The translations under genes were made by a program, and so were the position numbers. A stretch of DNA of 64,000 nt from Azolla caroliniana. Lineage: Eukaryota > Polypodiophyta. The first letter of the stretch is position 1. Each line of letters starts with the position of its first letter. The notes under the pieces were generated by a model. That model ran no database searches. It was not told the origin of the DNA and saw only the letters and a program-made list of their open reading frames with translations. The stretch covers positions 620,001-684,000 of the forward strand of contig JBHGNT010000009.1 in the NCBI GenBank assembly GCA_043228905.1, given 5' to 3'. Positions 37,346-49,300 of the stretch are shown piece by piece.

Positions 37346-37744
37346 AATTTTAAAGTTAAATACTAAACTTTATGCCATGTAAATATTCTAGATATGCATG
37401 GTACAAAAAGTTATTCATGCATACACACTCGAGTTAAAAGAAAAGATGGGATAGAAAGCTAATCATGCACATGCAATGTGCATGAAAACTAAAGTTAGGA
37501 AAACCATGATGCTTGCATGTGATAAACTTAGACTCTTCCAACACTATATAAGGAAGAGAGAAAGATGTATAGGGGTTGTTGATTATTTTACAAGGGTTAA
37601 TTAATATAATATATTCGTGGGATTCGCGAATTTGCTAACTATTTTTTCTCTCTCTTAATCTGAGTACTCACTAATACACTATACTCATGGGATTCACAAG
37701 TTTTTCATATCTTTCTTTCTCACAACATATTTCATATTCTTAAT
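37346..37744. other. Unassigned DNA between copia fragments
   Basis: This contains a TATA-like ACTATATAAGG near 37543 and two GGGATTC(G/A)C(G/A)A(A/G)TTT blocks. It may be a piece of a copia LTR but I could not assign ends. Confidence 0.4.
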
Positions 37745-38530
37745 TGCCTTAGAATTTTCTTTTCTCCTAGTCCAAAACCTCAGTGGTTCCCGCCTGACTC
37801 ACGCAATGATCCGGAGCCAAAAGGCATGACAACGTAGAGGCGGCGAAGGATGCCAAATGGCGGAAGGCCATGGAGGAAGAGATGCACGCACTAACACAAA
37901 ATGAGACATGGAACCTGGTTGATGCCCCCAAGGGTGTAAAGCCAATCGGATGCAGATGGGTGTACAAGGTTAAGTACAAGGCCGGTACAAGGCCTGATTG
38001 GTGGCCAAAGGTTACACACAACAACACGACATCGATTACGATGAGACGTTTGCGTCGATTGCAAAGATGATGGTTGTTCGTGTGTTACTAGCGGTAGTGG
38101 CGGCGAAGGGATGACATCTACACCAAATGGACGTCAAGAACAGGTTCCTACAAGGAGAACTTGAGGAATAGGTGTATATGGTGCAACCTCTCGGTTTTCA
38201 GTTCGGATTGAACATGTTAGTCGTTTGCCAACTGAAGAAGTTGTTGAACGAATTTAAACAAGCCTTGTGTGCCTGGAACGCGAAGATCACACAACGTTTG
38301 CGTCAAATGGGGTTTGCTTCATCGAAGTCCGACTCATCACTGTTCATTTGGCAGGGTCGGAATGGGTCGGTAAGCATTTTGCTTTATGTTGATGATTTAG
38401 TCATGGCCAACGCCGACCTTACTAATATCGGCCGCATGAAGTCCTGACTTACAACATCATTTGAGATGAAGGATCTAGGGGACCTTAATTACCTCCTAGG
38501 GATTGAAGTGATCCACACCCTGGAAGGTGT
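37745..38530 (+). pseudogene. Copia fragment D, reverse transcriptase
   Basis: Frames read WRKAMEEEMHALTQNETWNL, VDAPKGVKPIGCRWVYKVKY, FASIAKMMVVRVLLAVVAAKG, QMGFASSKSDSSLFIW and ILLYVDDLV..MKDLGDLNYLLGIEV, a Ty1/copia RT of a lineage different from A. There are frameshifts and stops. It ends inside RT at about 38530, where a TGTTAGGAATATG sequence begins. Confidence 0.85.
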
Positions 38531-38738
38531 TAGGAATATGTTCCGCTTGTGGGAGGAGCCGACCGTTCGAGCCGACAGGCAACTGGTCGGGCTGAGAGCC
38601 AACAAGCGATGTCATGGAGAGTCGACAGTAGATGATCCAAGTCGAAGATAAGACTGACTAGTCGAGCCGACTTGACAGTCGACTAGTTGACCAGTCGGTT
38701 GATTAATTGTTACTATTATTACTATAATCATAGTATGA

Positions 38739-38998
38739 ACCATAACATTGCATTCACATTCGTGAATGTTTCAATCATTTGAGTATGGTAAACACCCTAG
38801 AAGAATGGTAAATACCATACTTTTGGATTAACTATTTATTATGAGGTAAATAAACGGACCTAAGAAAAGGGAAAAAAAAATCTTTAAAAAGGGGGAAAAA
38901 AATATAAAAAAACATGAAACTGCTTGAATAACATTCGCATTCGTTTTCCAACGTAGGAAAATGAATGTTATGCTAGACGAACACGAATTTTACGTACT
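38739..38998 (+). mobile_element. MITE-like element, copy 2
   Basis: This starts CATAGTATGAACCATA, contains ATGGTAAATACCATACTTTTGG and the AT-rich core, and ends near ATTTTACGTACT. It is homologous to 2492-2731 and 58872-59062 and has a longer A-rich middle. It lies between copia pieces D and B. Confidence 0.55.
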
Positions 38999-39229
38999 CT
39001 AATTATAATAATAGGAATAATATTAGAGGCTACATTTGTAAATAGCCCATATTTTGTATAAGTATAAATACACCTAGGGCAAACTTATATGTGTATGTGA
39101 ACAGTAGTGGAACAGTGGATGCCAAATAGAGTTTATGTAGTTGGGTGCAAAGAAGCGTGTAACAAAGAAGTGTGTGTAAGCAGCGCCATAACTGTGACAC
39201 CAAGAGCCCCGCGAGGCTGATACACTCTG

Positions 39230-39675
39230 TTGGAAGAGTGTTGTGTTGGGATTTCGGTCCCTCCGGATGGGATGTCCGGAGATGAATGACGGCAAGCCCG
39301 GTTGCGGTTATTGAACCGGATGATGAAGAGTACCCGGCATGAAGCCGGATGAAGAGTACCCGGATACAGATCCGGATGATGAAGAGTACCCGGCATGAAG
39401 CCGGATGAAGAGTACCCGGATACGGATCCGGATGATGAAGACCCCGGCTACGGAGCCAGATGCTGAAGACCCCGGCTATGGAGCCGGATGACGAATGTAC
39501 CCGGAGAGAGATCCGGATGCGGGGACATATTTGTGAATATGTTTGCCAAGAGCCCTTGAGGCTATATTTGTAAATAGCCCGAAAGTCATATGTGTATAAA
39601 TATGACTTAGGGCAAACAGTTTGTTGTTGTTGCTCATTTTCTGGTTTTTTCACTCAGAGAGAGCTAAGTGAGCAG

Positions 39676-39714
<39 letters not shown>

Positions 39715-39970
39715 GAAGAGGTCGTTGATTACCGCCGCCTGTGGCGAAGACAGTGAGCTCAAGGTTGTTGCCTTGTAGCTTCACCATTGTACATCTCTGC
39801 TTATAGTGATAGTTGGAGTTGGAGGACTCCCGTGGTTTTTTCCCATTTAGGGTTTTCCACGTAAAACATCCTGTGTACTCTGCTCTCCATTGTCTTCGTG
39901 TATTTTGAATTTCCCGTTTTCTGTGAGTTGATCTTATTGCTCGGTTGTGGCCGAGCGCGGTTTTTCAACA
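39230..39970 (+). repeat. Probable 5' LTR of copia element B
   Basis: The 3' boundary is clear: TTTTTCAACA at 39970, three bases before the PBS. The 5' boundary is not certain (TG candidates near 39228-39245). It holds a TATA region (TGTATAAATATGACTTAGGG, near 39590), a (GA)n tract (39681-39712) and a 56-bp minisatellite. A related promoter module lies upstream at 39028-39082, perhaps from another partial LTR. Confidence 0.6.
39316..39483. repeat. 56-bp minisatellite in the B LTR
   Basis: Units begin CCGGATGATGAAGA at 39316, 39372 and 39428. Each full unit contains GAGTACCCGGCATGAAGCC. Degenerate GACCCCGGCTA(C/T)GGAGCC units follow. Confidence 0.85.
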
Positions 39971-39973
39971 ATT

Positions 39974-39985
39974 TGGTATCAGAGC
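39974..39985 (+). other. Initiator-Met tRNA primer-binding site of B
   Basis: TGGTATCAGAGC, the usual plant copia PBS, lies three bases after the LTR end. Confidence 0.85.
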
Positions 39986-40001
39986 GACGGCAGTGCAGAA
40001 A

Positions 40002-40323
40002 ATGGAAGGCGGCGGCAGCGGGCAGCCGGGGATGATGGTGTTGAATGCGCAGAACTACGCCGACTGGAAGATAAAGATGGAAGACCTTCTCATCGTCCGA
40101 GACCTGTACGAACCGATCGACAATGCCGAGATACCCAAGGGGGTAATAGAGTCGGAGTGGAAGCTCCTGAACCGGAAAGCCGTTGCAACCATTCGGCAAT
40201 ACGTCGACGTGAGCGTTCTACAACATGTGGCGAACGACACCAACGCATATGAGATGTGGCGGAAGCTGTCGGGCCTCTACGAGAGGAAGAATGCGTTGAA
40301 CCGGACCTCCCTGATGAGGAAGA
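40002..40323 (+). pseudogene. Copia element B gag, truncated by LTR of A1
   Basis: From ATG at 40002 the frame reads MEGGGSGQPGMMVLNAQNYA, DWKIKMEDLL, ALNRTSLMRK, the N-terminal half of a copia gag (UBN2-like). The frame is open but cut at 40323 by the LTR of A1. The 22 further in-frame codons are LTR sequence. Confidence 0.85.
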
Positions 40324-40411
40324 TGTTGCAGACGAAGTCGTCTATGCGGAAGATCAAGAAGCATTCGATTTTGTTCTGTACCTGCGTATGAGAGCTTGTA
40401 GGTCGTTGCAC

Positions 40412-40443
<32 letters not shown>

Positions 40444-40615
40444 GCACAAAAGACTCCTTATTCCATAAAGCAATAATACAACACCCAACCTTACAAAAAG
40501 GTTACAAGGTCACTATATATAGTGACCGACTTAGGGCAACTACCCTTTATGCTAATTACATAAATGGCCAAAACGGGATAGTGTGAATACGTCCATTATA
40601 CACATGTATTCGACA
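40324..40615 (-). repeat. 3' LTR of copia A1
   Basis: A 292-bp TGTCGAATAC..TCTGCAACA LTR in minus orientation, nearly identical to the other family-A LTRs. It contains the (CT)n tract and the TATA palindrome. The 3'UTR and polypurine region of A1 follow at 40616-40808. Confidence 0.95.
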
Positions 40616-40808
40616 CTCCCCCGTAATGGGCGTATACATGGGTTATCTAAGATTACAGGTATAGACTTAGGTTCTCGGACATATCAGCTTTGTTCGAGTC
40701 GGCAGGGTCCGAAGGCAGAAGACCGAACTGGTCGGGTCGGAACAGTTGAAGCCGATCATTAAGGAACTGATGTCGGTTGTCGGGAACCATCCTGCTCTGT
40801 GTCCGGCT

Positions 40809-43369
40809 CTAACCGGACTGGTTTGTCGTTACGCCCATCTGATGCCGAAGAGACCGAAAACGGTCTGCCGAAAGACATTTGGTCATTCCATCTGCGACAT
40901 TGTCGGTTGTGGATATTTTCTCTAGACCGATTTTCCCTGAAATGACGCAGTCCCGAACGAAGTGATATCGAACGTCGATATGTTTGGAGGCGTTGTGGTG
41001 AACCGGATTTTTCGACAAGGCAACAGCACCTTGACTGTCGCTGTAGACAACTGGAGCCGAGTCATGGTCGACTTGTCGAAACGTGTGCGCCAGCCGACCG
41101 AGCCACAAAGCTTCTTTTGCTGCGTCGGACGCAGCTACATATTCTGCTTCGGTCGTTGAGGTCGCTGTGCACTCCTGAAGTTTCGACTTCCACGAGATTG
41201 CTCCATTGCCGAATTTGAAGCAGTATCCGGTTGTTGATTTCCGACTGTCTATACAGCCGGCGAAGTCCGAGTCGGTGTAACTGACTACGCCTGAGGTTCG
41301 GTTCGGTCCGAAAAGAATGCCATGGTCTTTTGTGCCAGCCAGATATCTGAACACATGTTTGACTGCGTTCCAATGCGATCGGCCAGGATTGTGCATAAAT
41401 CTGCTAACGACTCCTACGGCGTGAGAAATATCAGGCCGTGTCGCGACCATCAGGTACATAAGGGAGCCGACTGCCGGTGCATACGGTACCGACTTCATAT
41501 CTTCCCCCTCCGGACCGGATGTCGGGCAGTCTCGCTGAGAGAGCCGAAGATTCATGGGGAGCGGGGTTGAAGCAGATTTGGCTGATTGCATGTTGAAGCG
41601 TTCCAAGATACGTCGGATATAGTCGGTCTGAGACAAAAAGAGATGTCGTTTATCGCGATGCCGACTAATCTTCATGCCGAGTATGTGTCGTGCCGGACCG
41701 AGGTCCTTCATGGCAAACTTCAACCGCAGTTGCCGAATGAGATCGGCAAGTTCGCCCGCGTGGCGTCCAGAAATTAGCATGTCGTCCACGTAAATGATGA
41801 GGAAGATGGGTGATCCATCTTGAGCTGTGTTGGTGAAAAGACAATGGTCCTCATCGCTTTTTGAGAAGCCGATCGATTGGATGAAGTCGTCGAACTTCTT
41901 GTACCATTGTCGCGGTGCCTGTTTGAGGCCGTATAGACTCTTCCTGAGTCGGCAGACTAGATGTTCTTGGCCAGTCGCCACGAAGCCTTTTGGCTGCTCC
42001 ATATAAATTTCCTCGTCAAGATCACCATGGAGGAAGGCTGTTTTGACATCTAGCTGAATCAGCTCCAAGTTGTCGGCTGCCACTACGTCGAGTAGGAAAC
42101 GAAGGGTTGTCATTTTCACCACTGGTGAAAAAATCTCGTCGAAGTCGACGCCATAGTCTTGTCGGAAGCCCTTCGCAACTAATCTGGCCTTGTACTTTGG
42201 GGTGGTCGAATCAGACGTCTCTTTTAGTCGATAAACCCACTTGCAAGGAAGAGCACGTCGGTTCCTAGGTAATTCAACCAGATCCCAAGTCTTGTTTGCC
42301 CGAATGGAGTGCATTTCCGACTCCATCGCCAGATGCCAGGTGGCTGAATCGACAGATGTCGATGCTTCTTCGTAAGACGTCGGTTCGCCGGCGTCGGTGA
42401 AGAAAATTCCAGGAGAATACCTCTCCGGAGGTTGCGACAGTCTCTCGGATCGGCGAGGTAAGATTGGACTGGTCGCATCGGGTATCAAGGTCGGATGGTC
42501 CGAAAGCGGATTGTTCTGCTGTGCCGAGTCGGGGTTGTCCGAGTCGGTAGTGTAAGGTTCAGCTACCCGTGAAGCTGACCGTGTGTTGAGAGCGGGGCCT
42601 TCTTGAAGGGTCGGCACATCGGAAAATGTTACCCTTCGGACTTCGATCGGTTTTTCGACTGATGGATTCATAGCCGACTCGTTGAACACAACGTCCGAAC
42701 TTCGAACGATTTGTCTGCGTTCGGGGTCCCAGAGTCGGTATCCCATTTCGCCGTCGGATCCATATCCAAGGAAAATGCATTTCCTGGACCGAGGTGCAAG
42801 TTTTCGGCGATCATCTTTCGGAATAAGGGCGTACGCCTCGCATCCGAAGATCCTCAGCTTGTCGTAATTCGGCTTACTGCCGATCCATAGTTCCTGAGGA
42901 ATTTGAAGTCCTAGAGGTCTACTTGGCGACATATTGATTATGTGTACTGCCGTGAGTAGAGCCTCTGCCCAGAAGCCATCCGACAGTCCGGAGTGTTGGA
43001 GCATGGAAACTATCCGTTCTTGGATTGTCCGATTCATGCGTTCGGCAATCCCGTTTTGCTCCGGACTGTGTGGTGCCGTAAATTCACGTCGGATGCCGCG
43101 TTGTCGGCAGAATTTGACGAATTCTTCGGATTTAAACTCTCCCCCATTGTCTGTCCGAAAGCATTTCAGCTTTCGGTCGGTTTGATTTTCTACCATAGCG
43201 AGCCAATCGGTGAAGATCGAGAAGACCCGATCTTTGGTGCGAATTGGATAAGCCCACACCTTTCGAGTCGAATCGTCAATAAAAGTGACGAAGTAAGAGG
43301 CACCGCTGAGAGACTGATGCGGCATTGGGCCACAGACGTCCGAGTGGACCAAATCGAGAGGTCTCGTTT
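40809..43369 (-). CDS. Copia A1 pol (integrase, RT, RNase H), 5' part lost in gap
   Basis: An open minus-strand frame from the gap edge to a stop at 40809 (at least 847 aa). It holds the integrase core (LVHSDVCGPM, FRTDNGGEF, NGIAERMNRT), RT with FLIIYVDDML, and RNase H with SYTDSDFAGC and ATSTTEAEYVAASD. I count about four residue differences from A3, so it is a very recent copy. The gag, protease and 5' LTR would lie in or beyond the N gap. Its neighbour A2 faces it head to head. Confidence 0.93.
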
Positions 43370-43469
43370 NNNNNNNNNNNNNNNNNNNNNNNNNNNNNNN
43401 NNNNNNNNNNNNNNNNNNNNNNNNNNNNNNNNNNNNNNNNNNNNNNNNNNNNNNNNNNNNNNNNNNNNN
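43370..43469. other. Assembly gap, 100 N
   Basis: Exactly 100 N, the usual placeholder for a gap of unknown size. It lies where A1 and A2 face each other, so their relative orientation depends on scaffolding. Confidence 0.98.
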
Positions 43470-43947
43470 ACGGGAGGATCAGTTGGATTTGTCTCTCTCG
43501 TCGCTGCAGCCACCCGAAGCAGAATCGGTCCAGATAATCGGTTACGGCAATGGAGCAATCTCGTGGAAGTCAAAACTTCAGGAGTGCACAGCGACCTCAA
43601 CGACCGAAGCAGAATATGTAGCTGCGTCCGACGCAGCAAAAGAAGCTTTGTGGCTCGGTCGGCTGGCGCACACGTTTCGACAAGTCGACCACGACTCGGC
43701 TCCAGTTGTCTACAGCGACAGTCAAGGTGCTGTTGCCTTGTCGAAAAATCCGGTTCACCACAATGCCTCCAAACATATCGACGTTCGATATCACTTCGTT
43801 CGGGACTGCGTCATTTCAGGGAAAATCGGTCTAGAGAAAATATCCACAACCGACAATGTCGCAGATGGAATGACCAAATGTCTTTCGGCAGACCGTTTTC
43901 GGTCTCTTCGGCATCAGATGGGCGTAACGACAAACCAGTCCGGTTAG
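43470..43947 (+). pseudogene. Copia A2, leader fused to RNase H by internal deletion
   Basis: 43470-43543 matches the untranslated leader of A3 (about 46025-46099). At 43545 the sequence jumps to the A3 RNase H region (GNGAISWKSKLQECTATSTT) and then runs to the same stop. About 3.85 kb (rest of the leader, gag, protease, integrase, RT) is missing. The junction reads AATCGGTTACGGCAATGG. This looks like a deletion derivative that could only move in trans; its 5' LTR would be in the gap. Confidence 0.88.
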
Positions 43948-44140
43948 AGCCGGACACAGAGCAGGATGGTTCCCGACAACCGACATCAGTTCCTTAATGA
44001 TCGGCTTCAACTGTTCCGACCCGACCAGTTCGGTCTTCTGCCTTCGGACCCTGCCGACTCGAACAAAGCTGATATGTCCGAGAACCTAATTCTATACCTG
44101 TAATCTTAGATAACCCATGTATACGCCCATTACGGGGGAG

Positions 44141-44434
44141 TGTCGAATACATGTGTATAATGGACGTATTCACACTATCCCGTTTTGGCCATTTATGTAA
44201 TTAGCATAAAGGGTAGTTGCCCTAAGTCGGTCACTATATATAGTGACCTTGTAACCTTTTTGTAAGGTTGGGTGTTGTATTATTGCTTTATGGAATAAGG
44301 AGTCTTTTGTGCCTCTCTGTCTCTGTCTCTCTCTCTCTCTCTCTCTGTGCAACGACCTACAAGCTCTCATACGCAGGTACAGAACAAAATCGAATGCTTC
44401 TTGATCTTCCGCATAGACGACTTCGTCTGCAACA
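44141..44434 (+). repeat. 3' LTR of copia A2
   Basis: A 294-bp LTR from TGTCGAATAC to CTGCAACA, preceded by a TACGGGGGAG polypurine tract. It is followed directly by B integrase sequence with no matching target duplication. Confidence 0.95.
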
Positions 44435-45375
44435 GGGAGGCTAGACGATGAAGGCTACACGGGTAGCATCCGGAACGGTGTCATGAAGTTCAGCAAAGGG
44501 AGCCTGATAGTGGCTCGGGCCCGGAAGATCAACACACTGTACCTGATGAATTCCCGGCTATGTCCGGAGGAGTTGAACGTGGCAGCTGACACTGCCGGTG
44601 AGCTATGGCACAAGAGACTGTGCCACATGAGCGAGAAGGGGATGAAGAGGCTTGCCGAAGACAACCTGATACCGGTAAAGCATGTACACTTGGGGAAGTG
44701 TACCGACTGTCTGGCCGGTAAGCAAAACCGGACCTCCTTCCACTCAAGGCCACCGACGAGACGTAGCGCACCACTGGAGTTGGTGCACACTGACGTGTGT
44801 CAAGTAGAAACGAAGTCACATGGCGGAGCCCAGTACTTCGTGACATTCATTGATGATCACAGCCGGAAGCTGTGGACGGCACCGTTGAAGACAAAGGACC
44901 AAGTATTGTCCGTCTTCAAAGAACTTCACGCGAGAGTGGAAAGAGAATCCGGCAAGAAGCTGAAAGCGATACGAGCGGATAACGGAGGGGAATACCGGGG
45001 GCAGTTCGCGGAGTACTGTCGCTCGAAGGGAATCCGGCTCGAGTTTACTGTGCCGAAGATGCCGGAACTGAACGGGCTGGCCGAGAGAATGAACCGGACC
45101 ATAATGGAGAGGGTCCGGAGTATGCTGGCGCATGCGAAATTACCCAAGGGGTTTTGGGCTGAGGCAATGTCGATGGCGACATACGTGATAAACAGATCAC
45201 CCTCAGTACCTTTGGATGGAGACACGCCGCAGAGAGTGTGGACCGGTAGGGAAGTATCCTACCGGCACCTGAAGGTGTTTGGGTGTCTCGCATATGTGCA
45301 TGTGGCAAAGGACCGGAGAGGAAAGCTAGACCCAAAGACCCGGCCATGCATATTCCTCGGTTACGGCGATGACGA
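44435..45375 (+). pseudogene. Copia element B GAG-pre-integrase and integrase, truncated both ends
   Basis: The open frame reads RLDDEGYTGSIRNGVMKFSK, then WHKRLCHMSEKGM..CTDC (zinc-binding pre-integrase), LVHTDVC, IRADNGGEY and PELNGLAERMNRTI (the D, D, E residues are all present). It ends FLGYGDDD against the 5' LTR of A3. It has no stops and is therefore young. Protease lies outside, and RT and RNase H of B are not found in the window. It is probably the continuation of the gag piece at 40002-40323. Confidence 0.88.
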
Positions 45376-45669
45376 TGTCGAATACATGTGTATAATGGAC
45401 GTATTCACACTATCCCGTTTTGGCCATTTATGTAATTAGCATAAAGGGTAGTTGCCCTAAGTCGGTCACTATATATAGTGACCTTGTAACCTTTTTGTAA
45501 GGTTGGGTGTTGTATTATTGCTTTATGGAATAAGGAGTCTTTTGTGCCTCTCTGTCTCTCTGTCTCTCTCTCTCTCTCTCTGTGCAACGACCTACAAGCT
45601 CTCATACGCAGGCACAGAACAAAATCGAATGCTTCTTGATCTTCCGCATAGACGACTTCGTCTGCAACA
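45376..45669 (+). repeat. 5' LTR of A3
   Basis: TG..CA ends (TGTCGAATAC, CTGCAACA), a palindromic TATA box at 45464-45483, an AACCTT/AAGGTT small hairpin just after it, and a (CT)n tract in the probable R region. Confidence 0.95.
45464..45483. promoter_or_regulatory. TATA box inside a 20-bp perfect palindrome
   Basis: GGTCACTATATATAGTGACC is its own reverse complement and centres the presumed LTR TATA box. The same palindrome occurs in each of the four family-A LTRs in the window. Confidence 0.85.
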
Positions 45670-45671
45670 TC

Positions 45672-45683
45672 TGGTATCAGAGC
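45672..45683 (+). other. Initiator-Met tRNA primer-binding site of A3
   Basis: TGGTATCAGAGC lies two bases after the LTR end, as in plant copia elements. Confidence 0.9.
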
Positions 45684-46340
45684 CTGCACAGTAGTCGGTC
45701 CTTCAATCCGTTGTCGGCCGTCATCTCAGCATTCGGTTTCCTGCGTCATTCGAAGAAGAGAGAAGAAGAAGAAAAACGAGGCTTGCATCTCTTCGCGTTA
45801 GATCCTCTTCGCTTGGAGTAAGCCAGCCGGTTGTACTCCGTTCCTTGTGATCGCAACGCTCGAGGTGAAATCCCCTTGTGCAACATTGACACGATCGCGC
45901 TCCACTCGGTTAAACGGCATCCGAAAAGGTCATTAAACGTTGCTCGCCGCTCGTAGTAACCACTCGGTGCAGATCGGTCTCAAGACAACAACCCCAATTT
46001 GCGCTTCATCCGGCTGATCGACATTCGGGAGGATCAGTTGGATTTGTCTCTCTCGTCGCTGCAGCCACCCGAAGCAGAATCGGTCCAGATAATCGGTTTC
46101 AATAATCGGTATTCGGCATATATATCCGAAGCGAACCGGGCTCACTCCGACTCGGCAACATTCGGGAAGACCAGTCGGTTCTGTCCCTCAAGTTACCGGA
46201 GTCAATTCGAGCAAGTTCCGAAGCCGAACCGACTCGGGTTCAAATCCGACTAGAACGATATCGGGTGAGCCAACTGGCTGCACTCCAACAAGGTTCGTAG
46301 TCAACTCCGAACCGAGCGTCGTCAACCAAAACCGAACTTG

Positions 46341-49300
46341 ATGGCATCAACATCCGGCTCGTCAGAAATGAGTCTACGAAAGTTCGATGGATCGAACTTC
46401 AACTTCTGGAAGGAACAAATGCAGGACTATCTCATAGTCAAGGGGCAAATCGATCCCATCGAAAATGAAGAACCTCCAGAAGGATACAAACCAATTGAGT
46501 GGCAGAAGCTGGACAGAATTGTCCGCGCCACGATTCGGATGCACCTATCGGAATTGGTATACTTTACGGTGCAATCGTGTACGACAGCATTCGAACTGTG
46601 GAAAACACTGTCGGACACTTACGAAAAGAAGGTCGCCGCAACGAAGATGTTTCTGATCCGGCGCCTCTACAACTTGCGGATGAAAGAATCCGATTCGGTT
46701 CAAGCACACCTCAATGAGTACGAAAGCATAAGCTCCCAAATCTCGTCACAGGGGACGGCAATCGAGGATGAACTCAGAGCAATGATACTCATGAGCAGCC
46801 TTCCCTCATCATGGGAAACTTTCGTCACAACCGTGTGCAACGCGTCAACCACGGCTGTTAAATACTCCGAAGTCACGAGCGCAATCCTGACCGAAGCAGC
46901 TCGGAGAAAGTCTTTCGCCAAAGACTCAACAGACGACGCTTACGTAGTACAAGGTTCGACAGACCGATCGAACATACGAGGAAGAGATTCCTCACGGCCG
47001 CCGAACAATCAGCGAAGACGGAGCCAGTCACGGGATAACCGAATCTGCAACTATTGCAAGAAACCCGGACACATCAAAGCCGACTGCCGCGCACTCAAGA
47101 ACAAGAACAAGAAGAGTGGCCGGCATGAGGAGATCAATTACGTCAGCTTCTCAGCTGATGTACTACCGGACGACCCGAATATACTATCAATCGAAAATCC
47201 AGTCGGATCAGAAGTTCTACTCACGACTGAAGAATCGAGCACATGGCTCTTAGATTCGGGCGCGTCATTTCACGTGACTCCTCATCGATCCCAATTTCGG
47301 CAATATACGATCCGTCACTCCGACTCAGTTCGAGTCGGCAACTCACAACACTGTGACATCATCGGAATCGGCACAGTAGAGCTCAACCTTGCCGGTGGCT
47401 CTACACTTGTACTCCACAATGTCCGACATGTACCCGAGCTCTCAAGGCCATTGATCTCAGTCGGACAACTAGATGAAGACGGCATTCGTGCCGGTTTTTC
47501 TTCGGGAGGGTGGACACTCCACAGGGGGAACCTCCTGCTTGCTAGAGGACCCAAGATACACTCACTGTATCCGTTACATGTTACGCTCAGAGAGGGTAAC
47601 CTGTTTTTGGTGGATATTCCTGTGTCATCACTATGGCACCGAAGATTAGGACACCTCAGCAAGGCCGGCATCACGCACCTATCTAGAGCCGGATACATCC
47701 CCAAACTCTCCTTCTCGGACCATCAATTCTGCGAGCATTGCCAGTATGGCAAACAAGCAGCCGCATCACACCCGACATCAGCACCAAGAGAAACGAGACC
47801 TCTTGATTTGGTCCACTCGGACGTCTGTGGCCCAATGCCGCATCAGTCTCTCGGCGGTGCCTCTTACTTCGTCACTTTTATTGACGATTCGACTCGAAAG
47901 GTGTGGGCTTATCCAATTCGCACCAAAGATCGGGTCTTCTCGATCTTCACCGATTGGCTCGCTATGGTGGAAAATCAAACCGACCGAAAGCTGAAATGCT
48001 TTCGGACAGACAATGGGGGAGAGTTTAAATCCGAAGAATTCGTCAAATTCTGCCGACAACGCGGCATCCGACGTGAATTTACGGCACCACACAGTCCGGA
48101 GCAAAACGGGATTGCCGAACGCATGAATCGGACAATCCAAGAACGGACAGTTTCCATGCTCCAACACTCCGGACTGTCGGATGGCTTCTGGGCAGAGGCT
48201 CTACTCACGGCAGTACACATAATCAATATGTCGCCAAGTAGACCTCTAGGACTTCAAATTCCTCAGGAACTATGGATCGGCAGTAAGCCGAATTACGACA
48301 AGCTGAGGATCTTCGGATGCGAGGCGTACGCCCTTATTCCGAAAGATGATCGCCGAAAACTTGCACCTCGGTCCAGGAAATGCATTTTCCTTGGATATGG
48401 ATCCGACGGCGAAATGGGATACCGACTCTGGGACCCCGAACGCAGACAAATCGTTCGAAGTTCGGACGTTGTGTTCAACGAGTCGGCTATGAATCCATCA
48501 GTCGAAAAACCGATCGAAGTCCGAAGGGTAACATTTTCCGATGTGCCGACCCTTCAAGAAGGCCCCGCTCTCAACACACGGTCAGCTTCACGGGTAGCTG
48601 AACCTTACACTACCGACTCGGACAACCCCGACTCGGCACAGCAGAACAATCCGCTTTCGGACCATCCGACCTTGATACCCGATGCGACCAGTCCAATCTT
48701 ACCTCGCCGATCCGAGAGACTGTCGCAACCTCCGGAGAGGTATTCTCCTGGAATTTTCTTCACCGACGCCGGCGAACCGACGTCTTACGAAGAAGCATCG
48801 ACATCTGTCGATTCAGCCACCTGGCATCTGGCGATGGAGTCGGAAATGCACTCCATTCGGGCAAACAAGACTTGGGATCTGGTTGAATTACCTAGGAGCC
48901 GACGTGCTCTTCCTTGCAAGTGGGTTTATCGACTAAAAGAGACGTCTGATTCGACCACCCCAAAGTACAAGGCCAGATTAGTTGCGAAGGGCTTCCGACA
49001 AGACTATGGCGTCGACTTCGACGAGATTTTTTCACCAGTGGTGAAAATGACAACCCTTCGTTTCCTACTCGGCGTAGTGGCAGCCGACAACTTGGAGCTG
49101 ATTCAGCTAGATGTCAAAACAGCCTTCCTCCATGGTGATCTTGACGAGGAAATTTATATGGAGCAGCCAAAAGGCTTCGTGGCGACTGGCCAAGAACATC
49201 TAGTCTGCCGACTCAGGAAGAGTCTATACGGCCTCAAACAGGCACCGCGACAATGGTACAAGAAGTTCGACGACTTCATCCAATCGATCGGCTTCTCAAA

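Noticed and set aside
40324-40391. Continuation of B gag to 40391
   Set aside because: These codons are the LTR of A1 read in a chance frame.
43190-43639. Open frames running through the N gap on both strands
   Set aside because: They translate N as X across a gap of unknown size and are antisense or frame-shifted readings of copia A.
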